From positions 1 to 22,412 of the forward strand of contig JASHQT010000454.1 in the NCBI GenBank assembly GCA_030039005.1: DNA of 22,412 nt, written 5' to 3'. This DNA comes from Bryobacteraceae bacterium (GTDB lineage: Bacteria > Acidobacteriota > Terriglobia > Bryobacterales > Bryobacteraceae). The translations under genes and the position numbers were made by a program. Shown piece by piece: positions 12,411 to 19,963 of this stretch. The number at the start of each line of letters is the position of its first letter. The stretch's first letter is position 1. The notes below the pieces were generated by a model. It made no database searches. It was not told the origin of the DNA and was given only the letters and a program-made list of their open reading frames with translations.

Positions 12411-14567
12411 ATGCCTCTCTCGGCAGGCGAAAGGCTCGGCCCGTACGAAATTCTCGCGCCCATTGGCGCGGGGGGCATGGGCGAGGTTTACAAGGCCACC
12501 GACACCCGCCTGGGCCGCACGGTCGCCATCAAAACACTGCATGTCGAACACGGCGACCGTTTCGCGCGCGAGTCGCGCTCGATTGCGGCGCTGAATCATC
12601 CCCACATTTGCCAACTCTACGACGTGGGACCGAATTATCTGGTCATGGAGTTCGTGGAAGGCTCGGCGCTACGCGGCCCGATGCCAGCGGAGGAAGCGGT
12701 GCGGCTCGCGGTCGAAATCGCCGACGCCCTAGATACGGCGCATGCCCGAGGCATCATCCACCGCGATCTGAAGCCCGGCAACATTTTGCTGACCAAATCA
12801 GGAGTCAAGCTGCTCGATTTTGGGCTCGCCAAACTGGAGAGCCCAGGTGCAGGCGATGAAACAGCCACTCAGACTCAGGCCGGGACGGTGGTGGGCACGG
12901 CGCCCTATATGTCTCCGGAGCAAGCCAGTGGAAAGCCGGTGGACGCACGCTCGGACATCTTTGCCTTTGGAGCAGTCCTGTACGAAATGCTGAGCGGCCG
13001 GCGAGCGTTCGAAGGCGACACGGCGTTTGCGGTAGTGGCGAACGTCCTGCACCGCGACCCAGATCCGCTTCCGGTTGCGCCGGGTCTGCAGCGTGTACTG
13101 TCGCGGTGTCTTCGCAAATCGCCGGCCGATCGCTTTCCGTCGATGGCCGAAGTACGCCGGGAACTGGTCTCGGCCGGCCTGACCGAGAGGCTGCCCTCCA
13201 TCGCCGTGCTGCCCTTCACCAATATGAGTGGAGATCACGAGAACGAATACTTTTCGGACGGGCTGAGCGAAGAAATCATAAACGCTCTGGCCAAGGTGCC
13301 CGGCCTCAAGGTGACGGCGCGCACTTCTGCCTTCGCCTTCCGTGGCCGCAACGAGGATCTGCGGCGCGTGGGTGACGCGCTCAACGTCGGGCACATTCTG
13401 GAGGGTAGCGTCCGTAAGGCCGGCAATCGCGTGCGCATCACGTCACAGCTGATTACCGTTGCGGATGGCTGCCAGCTCTGGAGCGAGCGATACGACCGCG
13501 AAATGACGGACATTTTTGCGATTCAGGATGACATTTCTCAGGCCATCGTGGGAGTGCTCAAGGTCAAGCTGGGCCGCGACCGGGAGTTGAAAACATCGCG
13601 GCGAGGAACCACGAATCAAGCCGCTTATGATGCGTGGCTGGAGGGCCGGTACAATTTCCAGCAGCTCACCGAGGGATGCATCGTTCGCGCCCGCGACTGC
13701 TATGAGCGCGCGCTTCACCTCGATCCGGACTACGCCGCGCCCAACGCAGGAGTCGCGGAATCCTATATGTACCTGGCGCTGTACGGAAAGATGCCGACAG
13801 CCGAGGCCATCCCTAGGGCGCTCGAAACGGCGGAGCGCGCCATCGCTTTGGATCCCGAAGCTCCCGAAGGCTATTTGGCGCGTGGGCTGATCCGGGGCGG
13901 CGTGCAATGGAACTGGCCGGCGGCCGGGCAGGATTTCGACAAAGCGCTGGCCTTGCAGCCGGAATCGGTCCTGGCACACTACCGGCGCGGCATCTGGTAC
14001 TTGCTCGGCTTGGGCCGCATGGACGAAGCGATTGCGGCCGTGACTCGCGCCGTCGAACTGGACCCGCTTTCGACTTTTGCGACAGCGGTCCTCGCGCTGC
14101 TGCTGCACATCGCCGGACGTGACGAGGAGGCCGCGCCGCGCATCCGGTCCGCCGTGGCCCATTCTCCCGTTGTGTTTTTTTCCTGCTTGATGGGCGGCAT
14201 CATTCTCGGAGGTTGCGGATTTCTCGAGGAGGCCGAAAGCGTATTGTCGCAGGGACTGCAAGCCAACGCGGGGAATACATGGCTGCTAAGCCACCTGGCG
14301 CTGGTCCGCGGTAGGGCAGGTAATCGGGAAGGTGTCCAACGGGTGTTCAGCGAAGTGTCGTCGCTACCAGCGCAGAAGGTTCCAGCGATCGTATGGGCGC
14401 TCATGTACGCCGCATCAGGCGATCCGTCCACGGCAGCCGTTTGGGTGGACAAGATCGCCGCCGAGCGGCAAATCTGGACCTCGCCCTTGGTTCGCAGCCC
14501 GATGATTGCGACCGCACTTGCCGGACCGCACTTCGACGCACTGTTGCATGCGATTTGCCCCGCTTAG
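12411..14567 (+). CDS. Soluble Ser/Thr kinase with TolB-like domain and TPR repeats
   Basis: The 718-residue protein has a Hanks-type kinase domain at about 11-255: glycine loop IGAGGMGEVY from 18, Lys41 in VAIK, HRDLKPGN (117-124), DFG (136-138) and SPE (168-170). A TolB-N-terminal-like domain follows at about 261-375, beginning LPSIAVLPFTNMSGDHENEY and including GHILEGSVRK. This domain is also fused to adenylate cyclases and regulators. TPR repeats fill about 400-690. Unlike the window's other kinase, no membrane span lies between kinase and TPRs, so it is probably cytoplasmic. No good ribosome site precedes the ATG. The mobile element inserted 40 bp upstream of it, so expression may now come from the element or be lost. 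Stop is TAG. Confidence 0.9.
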   Translation: MPLSAGERLGPYEILAPIGAGGMGEVYKATDTRLGRTVAIKTLHVEHGDRFARESRSIAALNHPHICQLYDVGPNYLVMEFVEGSALRGPMPAEEAVRLAVEIADALDTAHARGIIHRDLKPGNILLTKSGVKLLDFGLAKLESPGAGDETATQTQAGTVVGTAPYMSPEQASGKPVDARSDIFAFGAVLYEMLSGRRAFEGDTAFAVVANVLHRDPDPLPVAPGLQRVLSRCLRKSPADRFPSMAEVRRELVSAGLTERLPSIAVLPFTNMSGDHENEYFSDGLSEEIINALAKVPGLKVTARTSAFAFRGRNEDLRRVGDALNVGHILEGSVRKAGNRVRITSQLITVADGCQLWSERYDREMTDIFAIQDDISQAIVGVLKVKLGRDRELKTSRRGTTNQAAYDAWLEGRYNFQQLTEGCIVRARDCYERALHLDPDYAAPNAGVAESYMYLALYGKMPTAEAIPRALETAERAIALDPEAPEGYLARGLIRGGVQWNWPAAGQDFDKALALQPESVLAHYRRGIWYLLGLGRMDEAIAAVTRAVELDPLSTFATAVLALLLHIAGRDEEAAPRIRSAVAHSPVVFFSCLMGGIILGGCGFLEEAESVLSQGLQANAGNTWLLSHLALVRGRAGNREGVQRVFSEVSSLPAQKVPAIVWALMYAASGDPSTAAVWVDKIAAERQIWTSPLVRSPMIATALAGPHFDALLHAICPA

Positions 14568-14696
14568 CATCGGTCTGCGGATTCACGGCACGCTTCCTAC
14601 GGACCTACGGCGTGCCGGCTATCACGCGCACCTTCCGTTGCCTTTTGACGGTTTCGATCGCGATGGATGACGGTGCGTGATCGAGGCGTAGCGCGC

Positions 14697-14725
14697 GTTG
14701 ATCCGATAAAACTGAGTGAGCCGCT
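14697..14725 (+). repeat. Kinase-upstream conserved sequence, copy 2
   Basis: GTTGATCCGATAAAA followed by CTGAGTGAGCCGCT matches 12377-12404. No kinase gene follows this copy. It lies in the non-coding stretch 14568-15021, which holds no gene I can support. Confidence 0.5.
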
Positions 14726-14735
14726 CCGTCGAGAA

Positions 14736-14760
14736 GCGCGATCTCTCCGCGCCCTTTTTT
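14736..14760 (+). terminator. Possible terminator downstream of the kinase gene
   Basis: GCGCG and CGCGC form a short 5-bp stem around ATCTCTC, followed by CC and six T. The stem is weak and lies about 170 bp after the kinase stop. Confidence 0.35.
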
Positions 14761-14810
14761 GCGAGCCGCGCGTTTCACCGGGCTCGCGCCACCGCCTGAA
14801 TCCAGGCGTA

Positions 14811-14897
14811 CGCTACAATCGAAATAGACTCGCGGACGACGTCCGAAGCGTCGTGCCCGCGGGTCGAGCTGCATGCACGCAAACCGTTGAATACAAA
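14811..14897 (+). repeat. Non-coding structured repeat, copy B
   Basis: This is the better folded copy. GACTCGCGG (14827-14835) pairs with CCGCGGGTC (14857-14865) with one G-T, and ACGACG (14836-14841) with CGTCGT (14849-14854) around TCCGAAG. The 3' part GCAAACCGTTGAATACAAA matches copy A at 6895-6974. It lies about 125 bp upstream of the RND permease gene. Confidence 0.5.
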
Positions 14898-15021
14898 GGT
14901 GATGCCGCCGCGTCCGAATACGGTTAGCTACAAGGGGCTAGTAACAAAACCCGGTCGCAGTGTCGCCTAGTCTTGAGGAGTTCCCTGCCATCGGCCGCGT
15001 GGCCGGAAAAAGGATTGAGAT

Positions 15022-18000
15022 TTGTGGATCGTTAGAGTCGCGATCACGCGTCCGTACACGTTTATCGTGCTGGCGCTTCTGCTGCTGATCATCAGCCCGC
15101 TGGTGATCCTGCGCACGCCCACCGATATCTTTCCCAACGTCGATATCCCGGTGATCGCCGCGCTGTGGAACTACCAGGGCCTGAGCGCCGAAGAAATGGA
15201 GGAGCGCATTGCTTCGCCTTTCGAACGCTCTCTCACCACCACGGTAAACAATTTCGAGCACATCGAATCGCAAACCGTGAACGGCCGCAGCATCACCAAG
15301 GTGTTTTTTTATCCCGGCACGCGTCCCGACATGGCGATGTCGCAGATGACCGCGGTGGCGCAGAACGCGGTCCACCAGATGCCGCCGGGCACGCAGTCGC
15401 CGTACATGATCGTGTACAGCGCCTCCAGCGTCCCGATTCTGCAGCTTGCGCTTTCGGGGAAGGGACTGTCCGAGCAAGAATTGTTCGATTACGCGGCCAA
15501 CTTCATCCGAACCGAGCTGGCAACGGTAAAAGGCGCGGCCGTCCCCTGGCCCTACGGCGGAAAACAGCGCCAAATGATGATCGATTTGCAGCCCACGCTG
15601 CTGCAGGCCAAGGGCCTCTCGCCGGCCGACGTGGTGAACGCGATCAACACGCAAAACCTGATCTTGCCTACCGGCACCTCCAAAATCGGCCAGTTCGAAT
15701 ACGACGTCGGCCTGAACGCGGCGCCGGACACGATCCAGGAGCTGAACAACCTGCCGGTGAAGGCGGTGGGGAACAGCATGATTTACGTGCACGACGTCGC
15801 GCACGTGCGGGATGGGTTCTCGCCGCAGACCAATATCGTGCGCCGCAACGGCCAGCGCAGCGCGCTATTGAGCATCCTGAAGATCGGCGACACTTCCACG
15901 CTCGATATCGTCCACGACATCCGCAACATGCTGCCTCGGATCGCGTCGCAGGTGCCGCCCCAGCTCAAGATCGAACCGATTGCCGATCAATCGCTGTTCG
16001 TTCGCGCGGCCATCAAAGGCGTGGTGCGGGAGGCGATTATCGCCGCTCTGCTGACGGCCGTCATGATCCTGCTGTTCATCGGGAGCTGGCGCAGCACGCT
16101 GATCATCGCGATTTCGATTCCCCTTTCCATCCTGTGCTCCATCTGCGTCCTGAGCGCTCTGGGCGAAACCATCAACATCATGACGCTGGGCGGCCTGGCG
16201 CTGGCGGTGGGCATCCTGGTGGACGACGCCACGGTGGAAATCGAGAACACACAGCGCAATCTGGCCATGGACAAGGAGATCAAGCAGGCAGTGCTGGATG
16301 GCGCGCAGCAGATCGCAGTTCCAGCGTTCGTTTCCACGCTGTGCATCTGCATCGTCTTCATCCCCATGTTTTTCCTCACCGGCGTGGCGCGCTATCTGTT
16401 CATTCCGCTGGCTGAGGCGGTGGTGTTCGCCATGCTCGCGTCTTACCTGCTGTCGCGAACGCTGGTCCCCACGCTCGCCATGTACCTGCTGCGGCCGCAC
16501 CAGCAAGACGCGGAGCCCAAGCCCTGGAATCTCGCGGGCCGCTTCCAGCGTGCTTTCGAGCGTGGGTTTGAAGCCATGCGCATGGGCTATTTGGGGATGC
16601 TCGAAACCTGTATTCGAAGGCGCAGGGTGTTCATTCCCGCTTTCCTCGCGGCTTGCGTCGCCTCCTGGTTGCTGATCCCGTGGCTTGGCCGCGATTTCTT
16701 CCCGGTCAGCGACGCCGGACAGTTCAACCTGCATTTCCGCGCCAAGACCGGTACGCGCATCGAAGAAACCGCGCGGCTGGGCGACCTGATCGAAACCGCG
16801 ATGCGCGAAACGATTCCGCCATCCGAGCTCGCCAGCATCATCGACAACATCGGCCTGCCCTACAGCTCCATCAACACGGCGTACAGCAATTCCGCGGCGA
16901 TCGGCACCATGGACGCCGACGTTTTGGTGACGCTCAACCCGGGCCATCGCCCGACGGATTTCTACGTCCACGAGCTGAGGCGAATAATGCCGCGCGAGTT
17001 TCCGGGCGTGGAATTTTATTTTCTGCCCGCGGACATCATCAGCCAGACACTCAATTTCGGTTTGCCGGCGCCCATCGATGTGCAGGTTTCCGGACCAAAC
17101 CTCGACGCCAATCACGCTTTCGCCACGAATCTTCTGGGCCAGCTTCGCAACGTTCCGGGCGCGGTGGATCTGCGCGTGCACCAGCTTTTCGATCTTCCGC
17201 GCATCCAGGTGAACGTGGACCGCACCAAGGCGCTCGAAAGCGGCTTTTCACAGCTCGACGTCGCCAACAGCCTGCTGATTTCGCTCAGCGGAAGCTTTCA
17301 GACCCAGCCTTCGTATTTTCTCGATCCGAAAAACGGCGTGACCTACAGCCTGACGGCGCAGACGCCGCAATACGATATTTCCTCGCTCGGCGATCTCGAC
17401 AACACGCCCATTACGAGCGACGGCTCGCGCCATCCGGAAATCCTGGGGGACGTGGTGAGCACCCACCGGCAGGCCGAAATGGCCGTGGTTTCGCACTACA
17501 ACATCGCGCGCGCCATCGACATCTACGGCAACGTGCAGGATCGCGATTTGGGCGGCGTGGCGAGCGACATCAACCGCATCGTCGCGAAAGCGCGCGCCCA
17601 TCTGCCGCGCGGCTCGCAACTGATTGTCCGCGGCCAGATCGACACCATGCAGTCCTCTTTTCGCGGGCTGTTGGGCGGCCTGATTCTGTCGATTGTTCTG
17701 GTGTACTTCCTGATCGTGATCAATTTCCAATCCTGGCTCGACCCGTTCATTATCGTCACCGCGCTTCCAGCCGCGATGGCCGGCATCGTGCTTTTGCTGT
17801 TCGTTTCGCGCACCACGCTCAGCGTGCCGGCGCTGATGGGCGCCATCATGAGCGTCGGGGTCGGAACCGCGAACAGCATTCTGGTGATCAATTTCGCCAA
17901 GGATCACCTGGAAGCCGAAGGCGATCCGGTGCGGGCGGCGCTCGAAGCCGGGTTCACGCGCTTCCGTCCCGTGCTGATGACCGCGCTCGCCATGATCATC

Positions 18001-18168
18001 GGTATGGTTCCCATGGCGATGGGGCTCGGCGAAGGCGGCGAACAGAATGCGCCGCTGGGCCGCGCGGTGATCGGCGGACTGATTTGCGCCACCATCGCCA
18101 CGCTGTTTTTTGTTCCTACGGTCTTTACCATGTTGCACCGGAGACACACATCCGCCGATGCTAGATAA
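15022..18168 (+). CDS. RND-family efflux permease (AcrB/HAE1-like)
   Basis: The 1048-residue inner-membrane transporter has the usual RND layout: one N-terminal span, a large periplasmic loop, six spans, then the same again. Signature sequences include MRTPTDIFP-like LRTPTDIFPNVDIPVIAALW, GLALAVGILVDDATVEIEN with the proton-relay pair D401-D402, and FRPVLMTALAMIIGMVPMA with the conserved Arg. The position of AcrB Lys940 is Ala950 here (GVGTANSIL instead of GLSAKNAIL). It is probably proton-driven and exports lipophilic or toxic compounds through an adaptor and an outer-membrane channel. The TTG start at 15022 is supported by AGGA 7 nt upstream and by the family N-terminus MWIVR. The stop overlaps the adaptor gene by 11 bp. 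No outer-membrane channel gene is in the window. Confidence 0.93.
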   Translation: MWIVRVAITRPYTFIVLALLLLIISPLVILRTPTDIFPNVDIPVIAALWNYQGLSAEEMEERIASPFERSLTTTVNNFEHIESQTVNGRSITKVFFYPGTRPDMAMSQMTAVAQNAVHQMPPGTQSPYMIVYSASSVPILQLALSGKGLSEQELFDYAANFIRTELATVKGAAVPWPYGGKQRQMMIDLQPTLLQAKGLSPADVVNAINTQNLILPTGTSKIGQFEYDVGLNAAPDTIQELNNLPVKAVGNSMIYVHDVAHVRDGFSPQTNIVRRNGQRSALLSILKIGDTSTLDIVHDIRNMLPRIASQVPPQLKIEPIADQSLFVRAAIKGVVREAIIAALLTAVMILLFIGSWRSTLIIAISIPLSILCSICVLSALGETINIMTLGGLALAVGILVDDATVEIENTQRNLAMDKEIKQAVLDGAQQIAVPAFVSTLCICIVFIPMFFLTGVARYLFIPLAEAVVFAMLASYLLSRTLVPTLAMYLLRPHQQDAEPKPWNLAGRFQRAFERGFEAMRMGYLGMLETCIRRRRVFIPAFLAACVASWLLIPWLGRDFFPVSDAGQFNLHFRAKTGTRIEETARLGDLIETAMRETIPPSELASIIDNIGLPYSSINTAYSNSAAIGTMDADVLVTLNPGHRPTDFYVHELRRIMPREFPGVEFYFLPADIISQTLNFGLPAPIDVQVSGPNLDANHAFATNLLGQLRNVPGAVDLRVHQLFDLPRIQVNVDRTKALESGFSQLDVANSLLISLSGSFQTQPSYFLDPKNGVTYSLTAQTPQYDISSLGDLDNTPITSDGSRHPEILGDVVSTHRQAEMAVVSHYNIARAIDIYGNVQDRDLGGVASDINRIVAKARAHLPRGSQLIVRGQIDTMQSSFRGLLGGLILSIVLVYFLIVINFQSWLDPFIIVTALPAAMAGIVLLLFVSRTTLSVPALMGAIMSVGVGTANSILVINFAKDHLEAEGDPVRAALEAGFTRFRPVLMTALAMIIGMVPMAMGLGEGGEQNAPLGRAVIGGLICATIATLFFVPTVFTMLHRRHTSADAR

Positions 18169-19480
18169 GAGAGAGATGCTCGATCGCGACCCTATCATTG
18201 ACGCGCCCCGCGCGCACCAGGAGCCGGTTTTGCCGCCGGAATTTACGCGCCGGCCCGCGAGTAAGCTGCGCGTGACGCTATTGCTGCTACTGGGCGTGCT
18301 GGTCGTGGGCGCCATCGTGTTCTGGGGCATTAACGCGCGCATCCAGACCGCCGCGGCAGTGAAGGAGAGCACCGAAGAACTCGCCATTCCGGACGTGGCC
18401 GTGATTCACCCCAAGCCGGGCGAGGTCAAAGACGAGCTGATTCTACCGGGCAACGTCCAGGCGTTCACGGATTCGCCGATTTACGCGCGGTCCAGCGGGT
18501 ATCTGAAGCAATGGTTCGTCGATATTGGCGGACGCGTGAAGGCGGGACAGGAACTGGCGATTATCGAAGCGCCCGAGCTCGACCAGCAGGTGAGCCAGGC
18601 CAAAGCCACCCTGCAACAGGCTCAAGCCGCTTTGGCCCAGGCCATCGCCAACCAGCAGCAAGGGAAAGCCAATGAGGAGCTGGCGCGCGTCAACGCGGAC
18701 CGCTGGAGCAACCTGGTAGCGAAGGGCGCGGTATCGCGCCAGGATAACGACCAGTATCAGGCGCAATACCAGGCGCAGTTGGCCAATCTGAACGCGCTCG
18801 AACAAGCCATCGCCGCCGCGCGCAGCAACATCGCCGCCGACCAGGCCAACCTCGGCCGGCTGCAAGAGATGCAAGGCTATGAGATTGTCCGCGCCCCGTT
18901 CGACGGCGTCGTGACGGCCCGCAATATCGACGTCGGAGCGCTGATCAATGCAGGCAATGGCGGACCGGCGCAGGAGTTATTTCATATGGCGTCCACCGCG
19001 AAACTGCGCGTGTACGTCAGCGTCCCGCAAGTGAATTCGGAGGCCGCCAAGCCCGGCTTGAAATGCTATCTCACGCTCACCGAATTCCCGGGCCGCAAGT
19101 TTCCGGGCGAATTGGTGCGCAACTCCGGCGCCATCGATCAGGCCACGCGCACGCTGCTCACCGAAGTGGACGTCGACAATGCTTCGGGCGACCTTCGCCC
19201 TGGCTCTTACGCGGAGGTTCATCTCCAAATTCCCGAGGGTTCGCGCTCTTTGATCGTGCCGGTCAGTGTGCTGCTGTTCCGCAGCGAAGGCCTACGCATC
19301 GGCGTGGTTCGCGACGGCGATAAGGCGGAATTGCTGCCGGTGGTCCTGGGCAAGGATTACGGCAACGAAGTCGAAGTGGTCTCGGGCCTCGCGCCCGGCG
19401 ACCAGATCATCTTCAATCCGCCCGATTCGCTCACCAGCGGCGCCGAGGTGCGGGTGGTCAAGTCGTCCGAAGTGCATTAA
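18158..19480 (+). CDS. RND membrane-fusion (periplasmic adaptor) protein
   Basis: The 440-residue adaptor has a cytoplasmic tail, one N-terminal membrane span (LRVTLLLLLGVLVVGAIVFW), and a lipoyl/barrel-sandwich half (GYLKQWFVDIGGRVKAGQEL). A Gln/Ala-rich alpha-hairpin coiled coil follows, then the second lipoyl half (YEIVRAPFDGVVTARNIDVG) and beta-barrel and membrane-proximal domains to the end. It would link the upstream permease to an outer-membrane channel. The permease-before-adaptor order is common in Acidobacteriota. The ATG at 18158 overlaps the end of the permease gene; a second ATG at 18176, preceded by AAGAGAG, is an alternative. It ends 48 bp before the BlaI promoter and is probably not co-transcribed with that pair. 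Confidence 0.9.
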   Translation: MLDKREMLDRDPIIDAPRAHQEPVLPPEFTRRPASKLRVTLLLLLGVLVVGAIVFWGINARIQTAAAVKESTEELAIPDVAVIHPKPGEVKDELILPGNVQAFTDSPIYARSSGYLKQWFVDIGGRVKAGQELAIIEAPELDQQVSQAKATLQQAQAALAQAIANQQQGKANEELARVNADRWSNLVAKGAVSRQDNDQYQAQYQAQLANLNALEQAIAAARSNIAADQANLGRLQEMQGYEIVRAPFDGVVTARNIDVGALINAGNGGPAQELFHMASTAKLRVYVSVPQVNSEAAKPGLKCYLTLTEFPGRKFPGELVRNSGAIDQATRTLLTEVDVDNASGDLRPGSYAEVHLQIPEGSRSLIVPVSVLLFRSEGLRIGVVRDGDKAELLPVVLGKDYGNEVEVVSGLAPGDQIIFNPPDSLTSGAEVRVVKSSEVH

Positions 19481-19527
19481 GCCGCTGTCGAATTGCTTAC
19501 GTCCCTCCTCGCCAACGCGCGACTGCC

Positions 19528-19556
19528 TTGACACATCTACTACAATGTAGTAGATT
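19528..19556 (+). promoter_or_regulatory. BlaI-type operator within a promoter
   Basis: A consensus -35 TTGACA (19528-19533) is followed at 17 bp by TAGATT (19551-19556). Between and partly over the -10 lies a 21-bp perfect palindrome (19535-19555): ATCTACTACA, a central A, then TGTAGTAGAT. The TACTACA/TGTAGTA core is the BlaI/MecI operator type. The repressor gene starts 18 bp downstream, so autorepression is expected. Confidence 0.8.
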
Positions 19557-19573
19557 CAGACAGCAGGCAGTAG

Positions 19574-19963
19574 ATGCAGATGAGCCGGCCACGCCTCACA
19601 AAACTCGAACTCCAAATCCTGGAGGCGCTGTGGGCGCAGGGAAAAGCGTCCATTCGCGAGATCCAAGAAGCGTTTCCCAAGCCGCGTCCGGCATACACCA
19701 CCATCCAGACCACGGTGTACCGCATGGAAGCAAAAGGCGCGGTACGCCGCCTTAGAAAGATCGGCAACGCCCACATTTTCGAGCCGGTCGTGCCCAGGGA
19801 CGTGGCGCGGCTTCGCTGGCTCGATGAGATCTTGAGCTTGTTTGGCGGCCGCGCCCAGCCCATGATGGCGCAGCTCGCTGAAGCCGGGAAGCTGACGCTC
19901 GACGACGTTCGCGAGCTCGAGAAGCTCGTGAAGAACGCGGAAAGGACTCGGAAGCCGAAATGA
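19574..19963 (+). CDS. BlaI/MecI/CopY-family transcriptional repressor
   Basis: The 129-residue protein has the winged-helix domain of the BlaI/MecI family at about 6-80. It includes LTKLELQILEALWAQGKASI, YTTIQTTVYRMEAKGAVRR and a helical C-terminal dimerisation part. It should repress its own promoter by binding the palindrome at 19535-19555 and be inactivated when the adjacent M56 protein is activated. The two genes overlap by ATGA. Two ATGs six bases apart (19574, 19580) could start it, and neither has a strong ribosome site. Confidence 0.92.
   Translation: MQMSRPRLTKLELQILEALWAQGKASIREIQEAFPKPRPAYTTIQTTVYRMEAKGAVRRLRKIGNAHIFEPVVPRDVARLRWLDEILSLFGGRAQPMMAQLAEAGKLTLDDVRELEKLVKNAERTRKPK

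Noticed and set aside
14605..14874. 89-codon minus-strand frame in the kinase-RND intergenic region
   Set aside because: It crosses repeat copy 2, the possible terminator and repeat B, has no ribosome site and no recognisable motif.
16653..18164. 503-codon frame in a shifted phase of the RND permease gene
   Set aside because: It is an Arg-rich shadow of the permease, which has intact family motifs throughout.
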